Part shown: positions 57,486-64,000 of the stretch, one piece after another
Numbering within the stretch: position 1 is the stretch's first letter
Layout: each line of letters opens with the position of its first letter
Assembly (NCBI RefSeq): GCF_033118175.1
Contig: NC_083714.1
Coordinates: 9,052,001-9,116,000, forward strand
DNA from: Dama dama
Lineage: Eukaryota; Chordata; Mammalia; Artiodactyla; Cervidae
DNA: 64,000 bases
Direction: 5' to 3'
Made by a program: the position numbers and the translations under genes
The notes under the pieces: generated by a model
Seen by the model: the letters and a program-made list of their open reading frames with translations, nothing else
Database searches by the model: none
What the model was told of the DNA's origin: nothing

Positions 57486-58546
57486 TTTTTTTCTTTTTTT
57501 TTTTTTTCATTTATTTTTATTAGTTGGAGGCTAATTACTTTACAATATTGTAGTGGTTTTTGCCATACATTGATATGAATCAGCCATGGATTTACATGTG
57601 TTCCCCATTCTGATCCACCCTCCCACCTCCCTCCCCATCCCATCCCTCTGGATCTTCCCAGTGCACCAGCCCTGAGCACTTGTCTCATCCATCCAACCTG
57701 GGCTGGCAATTTGTTTCACACTTGATAATATACATGTTTCAATGCTATTCTCTCAGATCACCCCAACCTCGCCCTCTCCTACAGAGTCCAAAATTCAGTT
57801 CTATACATCTGTGTCTCTTTCTCTGTCCTGCATATAGGGTTATCATTACCATCTTTTTAAATATATGTGTTAGTATGCTGTATTGGTGTTTATCTTTCTG
57901 GCTTACTTCACTTTGTATAATGGGCTACAGTTTCATCCATCTCATTAGAACTGATTCAAATGTATTCTTTTTAATGGCTGAGTAATATTCCATTGTGTAT
58001 ATGTGCCAGAGCTTTCTTATCCATTCGTCTGCTGATGGGCATCTAGGTTGCTTACATGTCCTGGCTACTATAACAGTGCTGCAGGAATAGAAGGAACATA
58101 CCTCAACATAATAAAAGCTATATATGACAAACCCACAGCAAACATTATCCTCAATGGTGAAAAAGTGAATGCATTTCTGCTAAAGTCAGGAACAAGACAA
58201 GGGTGCCAACTCTCACCACTACTATTCAACATAGTTTTGGAAGTGTTGGCCACAGCAGTCAGAGTAGAAAAAGAAAGAAAAGAAATCCAGATAGGAAAAG
58301 AAGAAGTAAAACTCTCACTGTTTGCAGACGACATGATCCTCTACATAGAAAACCCTAAAGACTACCAGAAAATTACTAAAGCTAATCAATGAGTATAGTA
58401 AAGTTGCAGGATATAAAATTAACACACAGAAATCCCTTTCATTCCTATACACTAACAATGAGAAAACAGAAAGAGAAATTAAGGAAACAATACCATTCAC
58501 CATTGCAACAAAAAGAATAAAACACTTAGAAGTATATCTACCTAAA
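57486..58546 (-). mobile_element. L1 insertion with 5' inversion and 14-bp target duplication
   Basis: A T run at 57481-57508 (minus-strand poly-A) leads into the 3' end of a ruminant L1 to about 58080. There the sequence flips to plus orientation (58082-58546) with RT text 'GIEGTYLNIIKAIYDKPTAN' and 'LSLFADDMILYIENPKD'. GCTCCAGAAGTTTT (57472-57485) and GCTCCAGAGGTTTT (58547-58560) flank it. The TTTT end fits the L1 endonuclease target. This is the signature of twin priming. Confidence 0.92.
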
Positions 58547-58560
58547 GCTCCAGAGGTTTT

Positions 58561-59400
58561 GATGTTAATTTCCTCTTTTCTTGGCAGTTTCCTCCTTGGC
58601 CATGGAAGGCAAAGGGTTAAAGGTGTCAGTCCGCACCTGAAGGAGAGTCCTGAAAGCCTCACTGGAGCACAACCTCGCTTTCATCATGGAGTTCCTGAAG
58701 GAGACCTGCACCACGTGACTCTCACAGGGACCCTGGATTCTAAGTGAGTGTCTTGGATGTCCCCCAGCCCAACCATTGGCTGGGTTTGGTAGCCCACACT
58801 GTGTAGAAGAGTTAGGGAATGCCTGAGCTGTAGGTGGACCTACCACAGCCTAGCAAGGGCAGCAGAAAGAGAGCTTTGCCATTCAGCAAGTCGGTGAGGC
58901 CTGGTGGAATCAACCCCTCTTGGTGCATTTAGGAGAGGAATGCTGCTTCCTGTACACGGGAGAGGAGAGCTGTGGGCATAGGGTAGGCAGACATGCCAGG
59001 GTGCCTTTCATGTGGGGTCTTTGTTGGTAGTAGTAAACTGTAGAGCCAACAAGAAGGGAGGCCAGCTTACCATTTCAGCTGTGGGTTCAGTGCTTCGTTT
59101 TGGCAGAGACCCTTTGGATCCATGTGCACATTCCTCACAGCCCTGTATCAGAGTCAGAGGCCTGTCACATTCTCTTTGGCCTTTTGGGGGACCGGGCATC
59201 GATTTGGCGTTTTCCTGCTATAGGAAGATAGCAACTGAGTGTAAAGGAAAACAGTTGCAAATGGAAAAGTACAGACTGGGGAAGAGCAGGGAAACCTCGG
59301 TCAGAAGGTGCTGACCCTGGACAGGGGGTGCTGGGCCTGCGACGAGCGCGGCATTGGTAAGGAATATTCTTAGGACATGCATGCTCAGAAAAGGTTGCAC
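58561..59400 (+). other. Unassigned low-copy segment with an exon-like start
   Basis: 'taatttcctcttttcttggc' + 'ag' at 58565-58586 is a good acceptor-like pyrimidine tract. The text after it stays open for about 50 codons in one frame ('ESPESLTGAQPRFHHGVPEG' to a stop at 58745), with 'taagtgagt' at 58740. I recognise no protein. Short frames to 59440 on both strands are equally anonymous. Confidence 0.3.
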
Positions 59401-59409
59401 TAAGTCAGC

Positions 59410-62400
59410 TCCATGTCTGTTGTTCCACGTCCGGTTCAAACTGGTGCTTCTTCACCTGCACACAGATTTCTCAGGAGACAGGTAAGGTGGTCTGCTATTC
59501 CCACCTCTTCAAGAAGTTTCCACATTTTGCTGTGATCCACACAGTCAAAGGCTTTGGAGTAGTCAATAAAGCAGAACTAGATGTTTTCTGGGTACTCTCT
59601 TGCTTTTTTGATGATCCAACTGATGTTGGCAATTTTATTTCTCTGGTTCCTCTGCATTTTCTTAATCTAGCCTGAACATCTGGAACTTCATGGTTCACAA
59701 ACTGTTGAAGCCTGATTTGGAGAATTTTGAGCATTACTTTCCTAGTGTGTGAGATGAGTGTAACTGTGTGGTCGTTTGAACGTTCTTTGGCATGGCCTTT
59801 CTTTGGAATTGGAATGAAAACTGACCTTTTCCAGTCCTGTGGCCACTGCTGAGTTTTCCAAATTTGCTGGCATATTGAGTGCAGCACTTTCACAACATCA
59901 TCTTTAAGGATTTGAAATAGCTCAGTTGGAATTCCATCACCTCCACTAGCTTTGTTGGTAGCGATGCTTCCCAAGGCCCACTTGACTTCGCATTCCAGGA
60001 TGTCTGGCTCTAGGAGAGTGGTCACACTATTGTGGTTATCTAGGTCATGATGATCTTTTTTTTATAGTCCTTCTGTGTATTCTTGCCACTTCTTCTTAAT
60101 ATCTTCCGCTTCTGTTAGGTCCATACCATTTCTGCCCTTTATTGTGCCCATCTTTGCATGAAATATTCCCTTCATATCTCTAATTTTCTCGAAGATGCCT
60201 CTAGTCTTTTCCATTCTATTGCTTTCCTCTATTTCTTTGCATTGATCACTGAGGAAGGATTTCTTATATCTCTGTGCTAATTCTTTGGAACTCTGTATTC
60301 AAATGGGTATAGCTTTTCTTTTCTCCTTTGCCTTTAGCTTTTCTTAGATTCTCAGCTATTTGAAAGGCCTCCTCAGACAACCATTTTACCTTTTTGCATT
60401 TCTTTTTCTTGGGGATGGTCTTGATCACTGCCTCCTGAACAATGTCATGAACCTCCATCCATAGTTCTTCAGGCACTTTGTCTATCAGATCCGATCCCTT
60501 GAATCTATTTGTCACTTCCGCTGTATAATCGTCAGGGATTTCATTTAGGTCAGACCTGAATGGCCTGGTGGTTTTCCCTACTTTCTTCAATTTAAATCTG
60601 AATTTTGCAGTAAGGAGTTCATGGTCTGAGCCACAGTCAGCTCTTGGTCTTCTTTTTGCTGACTCTATAGAGCTTCTCCATCTTTGGCTGCAAACAATAT
60701 AATCAATCTGATTTCAGTGTTGACCAACTGGTGATGTCCATGTGTAGAGTCTTCTCTTGTGTTGTTGGGAAGAGGGTGTATGCTATGACCAGTGCATTCT
60801 CTTGGCAATACTCTGTTAGGCTTTGCCCTGCTTCACTTTGTACTCCCAGGCCAAATTTTGCCTTTTACTCCAGGTATCTCTTGATTTCCTACTTTAGCAT
60901 TCTAGCCACTATGATGTAAAAGACATCTATTTTTTTTTTTTTTTTTTGGTGTTAGTTCTAAAAGGTCTTGTAGGTCTTCACAGAACCATTTAACTTCAGG
61001 TTCTTCAGCATTACTGGTTGGGGCATAGACTTGGATTACTGTGATATTGAATGGTTTGCCTTGGAAACGTGCAGAGCTCTTTCTGTCATTTTTGAGATTG
61101 CACCCAAGTACTGCATTTCAGACTCTTTTGTTGATTATGAGGGCAACGCCATTTCTTCTAAGGGATTCTTGCCCATATATAGTAGATATAGTGGTCATCT
61201 GAATTAAATCTACCAAATCAAGTCCATTTTAGTTCACTGATTCCTATAATGTCAATGATCACTCTTGCCATCACCTGTTTGACCACTTCCAAATTACCTT
61301 GATTCAAGGACCTAAGATTCCAAGTTCCTATGCAGTATTGTTCTTCAGAGCATCAGATTTTCCTTCCATCATCAGTTACACTTTGCTTTGGCTCTCTTTG
61401 TTCTCTCTGGAGCTATTTCTCCACTCTTCTCCAGTAGCATAATGGGCACCTACTGACCCGGGGAGTTCATTGTGCAGTGTCATATCTTTTTTGCCTTTTC
61501 ATACCGTTTGGTTCTGAATTGGGAATGGAGTGTGTCAACGCTGTATATTGTCATCCTGCTTATTTAAATTATGTGCAGAGTACATCATGTGAAATTCCAG
61601 GCTGGATGAAGCACAAGCTACAGTCAAGATAGTCAGTAGAAATATCAACAACCTCAGATATGCAGATGACACACCCTTATGGCCGAAAGCGAAGAAGAAC
61701 TGAAATGCCTCTTGATAAAAGTGAAAGAGGCAAGTGAAAAAGTTGGCTTAAAAATCAGCATTCCAAAAACTAAGATCACTGCATCCGGTCCCATCACTTC
61801 ATGGCAAATAGATGGGGAAACGATGGAAACAATGACAGACTTTATTTTGGGGGGCTCCAAAATCACTACAGATGGTGACTGCAGCCATGAAATCAAATGA
61901 CTCTTGCTCCTTGGAAGAAAAGCTATGAGCAACCTTGACAGCATATTTAAAAGCAGAAATATTACTTTGCTGACAAAGGTCCATCTAGTCAAAGCTATGG
62001 TTTTCCCATTAGTCATGTATAGACATGAGAGTTGGACTATAAAGAAAGGTGAGTGCTGAAGAATTGATGCTTTTCAGCTGTGTTGTTGGAGAAGACTCTT
62101 GAGAGTCCCTCGGACTATAAGGAGATCAAATCAGTCAAACCTAAAGGATATCAGTCCTGACTATTCAATGGAAGGACTGAAGCTGAAGCTGAAACTCCAA
62201 TGTCTGACCAAGTGATGTGAAGAACTGACTCATTGGAAAAGACCCTGATGCTGGGAAAGATCAAAGGTACAAGGGGATAGGCGACAGAGGATGAGATGGT
62301 TAGATGGCATCACTGACTATTGGACATGAGTTTCAGTAAGCTCCAGGACTTGGTGATATCCAGGGAAGCCTGAAGTGCTACAAGTCCTCGGGGTCGCAAA

Positions 62401-62441
62401 GAGTGGGACACGACTGAGAGACTGAACTGAACTGAACTGAA
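59410..62441. mobile_element. BovB LINE with a 2.1-kb 5' inversion
   Basis: 59410-61505 is BovB on the minus strand. It holds RT at 59495-60025 ('QQWPQDWKRSVFIPIPKKGH'), linker at 60264-60590, endonuclease and the 5' end near 61505. 61512-62441 is BovB on the plus strand, starting 'aattgggaatggagtgtgtc' and including 'NLRYADDTPL'-like RT text (frameshifted) and the complete 3' end 'actgaactgaactgaactga'. In element order the two parts abut with no loss at 'ggaacaacagac|ggttctgaattgg'. AAGTCAGC at 59402-59409 and 62440-62447 is a probable short target duplication. Together they make a nearly complete element in one inverted insertion. Confidence 0.88.
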
Positions 62442-62447
62442 GTCAGC

Positions 62448-62823
62448 CAAGTGCAAAATCCCTGGCCATCTCTGTGTGGTTCCTCGAAGGAAAGCACAGG
62501 GAAAGGAAGCATGCCAAAGTGATGGGCACTGTGACCCTGTCCAACATGATGGGAGAACACAGAATACAGGGGCACATCACTCAGCTCTCCATGGGGAGAA
62601 CTTCCAAACCCGCCCACCTCTTTACGGGTCAGTTCCCCTCACGAGCAAATCCAAGGACTGTATAACCTTCCAGGGTAAGTCATAGAGGTCGAAGAGGACT
62701 TTGACTTGATTGAAGAGCGAATGAAAGAAAGTGACTAGGACAAAAAAAGAGGGATGCTTACAAAGTCCATTATTCTGGATAAGTAGACCTATAGTTCTGT
62801 ATTTGTGCAAGTCTCCTTTAAGG

Positions 62824-62868
<45 letters not shown>

Positions 62869-64000
62869 CTATCAGAACTGGCTGGGCTGGGAGACGGAAG
62901 AATGGACACCAAAACCGTGAAAGAACTTGTGTAAAGTTCTTAGACCTTGGGGCAGCAGAATCATGGAAGCCAGGGAAATGAGCCCAAGGATCTCACCAAG
63001 CAAGCAAGCTGTAAGTGGAATCAAGCTGCTGCACCCTGGATCCCTGCCAGAAAGGAAAGGCTGGAAGAAAGCAACTGGGGGTGGTCAGTGAGGATGCACA
63101 GAATATGAAAAACAGAACGGGGTGGATTCCCAGGCACAGACGAGGCGGGGCCTACAGCCCTTGCATGCCCAGCTACAAAGACCTTTCTGTCCTTCTCAAG
63201 TGCAGGAACATTCCCCAGCATGACCAGGCACATGAGCACACCTTGACTTTTTTGTAAGCTTTGGGAGACAGACAGGCACTGCAGCATAAGCAGCTGCTAC
63301 CTGCAGAGTTTGCCAGTTTGAAACGTCATTCTTTGTATTCTTCGCAGAACCCTTGGGTATCAGGACTATGCAAAGGATGGATTAGGTTGATTCTCTCACT
63401 GCTCCCAGCCCCATGGGGCTGGGGAGACAGGATAGGCTGCGAAGTGTTCTCATCTGGAGGCTAGATGAGAACAGAACAACTTGGAAAGGGCCTCTATGTG
63501 GTAAATGGGCAGACTTCAGTTCGTCTAATACCAAAGAATCATGGCCCTTAATGCAGTGCTGTCCTTAATATCTCACTGACTGGCATTGCAACAGGGTTCT
63601 GGGAGTTCCTTCATGCCAGCAAGAGCATGCTCTGTTCCTCCGTCTCTCCAAAGTGTGGCCAAGTCGCCTTAGTCCTGTGCAGTGTTCATGTCTGTCATGC
63701 AAGGGAGGGAAGGACGCCTGTCCCCTGCCGTGGTTCAGCAGACATTGCCTGTGTTCGCCTCTCAAGTTTGAGAAAGCATTCTTCAACTGTGTGGACTGAC
63801 AAAGTCGCCTCTCCCTGGATGCAACTCACACAGGAGAGGGCTTTGGCTTCATGCCAAGGTTAAGGGTCTTTTCCAAGCTCTGTTGTCCAGAGATTGACAG
63901 AGGGCAACAACACCAGTTAGAGAGACAGAGTCAAACAGACAAAAGGCCCTACTACACACACGGAAAGATGGGCAGGAAAACAGAAGCAGAGACAGACACA
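62448..64000. other. Unassigned low-copy segment with a (TG)n run
   Basis: A (TG)n microsatellite of about 21 units lies at 62826-62868. Around it are several open stretches of 60-96 residues on both strands, none recognised and none with an obvious splice context. No LINE or SINE is evident. It may be intron or intergenic DNA. Confidence 0.45.

Noticed and set aside
58048..58392. A 114-residue plus-strand frame with an RT motif as a host gene
   Set aside because: It is the inverted 5' part of an L1 insertion joined to L1 3'UTR text.

Overview
The window is a piece of ruminant (bovid) nuclear genome. The evidence is the repeat content: Bov-tA tRNA-derived SINEs, BovB (RTE) LINEs, a CHR-type SINE seen only in cetartiodactyls, and ruminant-type L1 3' ends. 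Most of the 64 kb is nested mobile elements. Nearly all long reading frames are pieces of LINE reverse transcriptase or endonuclease, SINEs or tandem repeats. I see no prokaryotic features, CRISPR array, rRNA or genuine tRNA gene.

Layout. 1-11.7 kb: SINEs, a small Tigger-like DNA element (3628-4057), an old L1 and a nearly full-length BovB (7520-10535), then a GC-richer stretch. 11.7-17.4 kb: mostly low-copy DNA holding the terminal exons of a PAXIP1-like gene on the minus strand (16163 down to 14639). 17.4-24.3 kb: GC- and minisatellite-rich DNA with the 3' half of a PLCXD1-like gene on the plus strand (20893-23886). It ends in a four-copy 96-97 bp tandem repeat that starts inside the last exon. 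24.6-29.3 kb: BovB and L1 pieces. 29.3-35.4 kb: a minus-strand class II (betaretrovirus-like) endogenous provirus with two LTRs and a 6-bp target duplication, inserted into a ruminant L1 that resumes from 35.4 to 39.1 kb. 39-49 kb: BovB copies, two diverged copies of one composite block containing a CHR SINE, and a roughly 110-bp minisatellite. 49-52 kb: older DNA with MIR and L1 relics. 52.3-55.8 kb: L1. 57.5-58.5 kb: an L1 with a 5' inversion and a clear target duplication. 59.4-62.4 kb: a BovB with a large 5' inversion. 62.4-64 kb: unassigned, apparently low-copy DNA.

Gene content is small and damaged. The PLCXD1-like locus has a 7-nt loss in one exon, a lost acceptor AG, a phase clash and a missing half exon, so it reads as a decayed copy. 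The PAXIP1-like locus keeps good splice sites but has one junction out of phase by a base and a non-standard C-terminus. In humans PLCXD1 lies in pseudoautosomal region 1 and PAXIP1 at 7q36, so their closeness here suggests subtelomeric duplication or a sex-chromosome copy. That is inference. No genes here can be seen to work together. The biology on show is retrotransposition (including three 5' inversions), provirus decay and minisatellite growth over a gene end.
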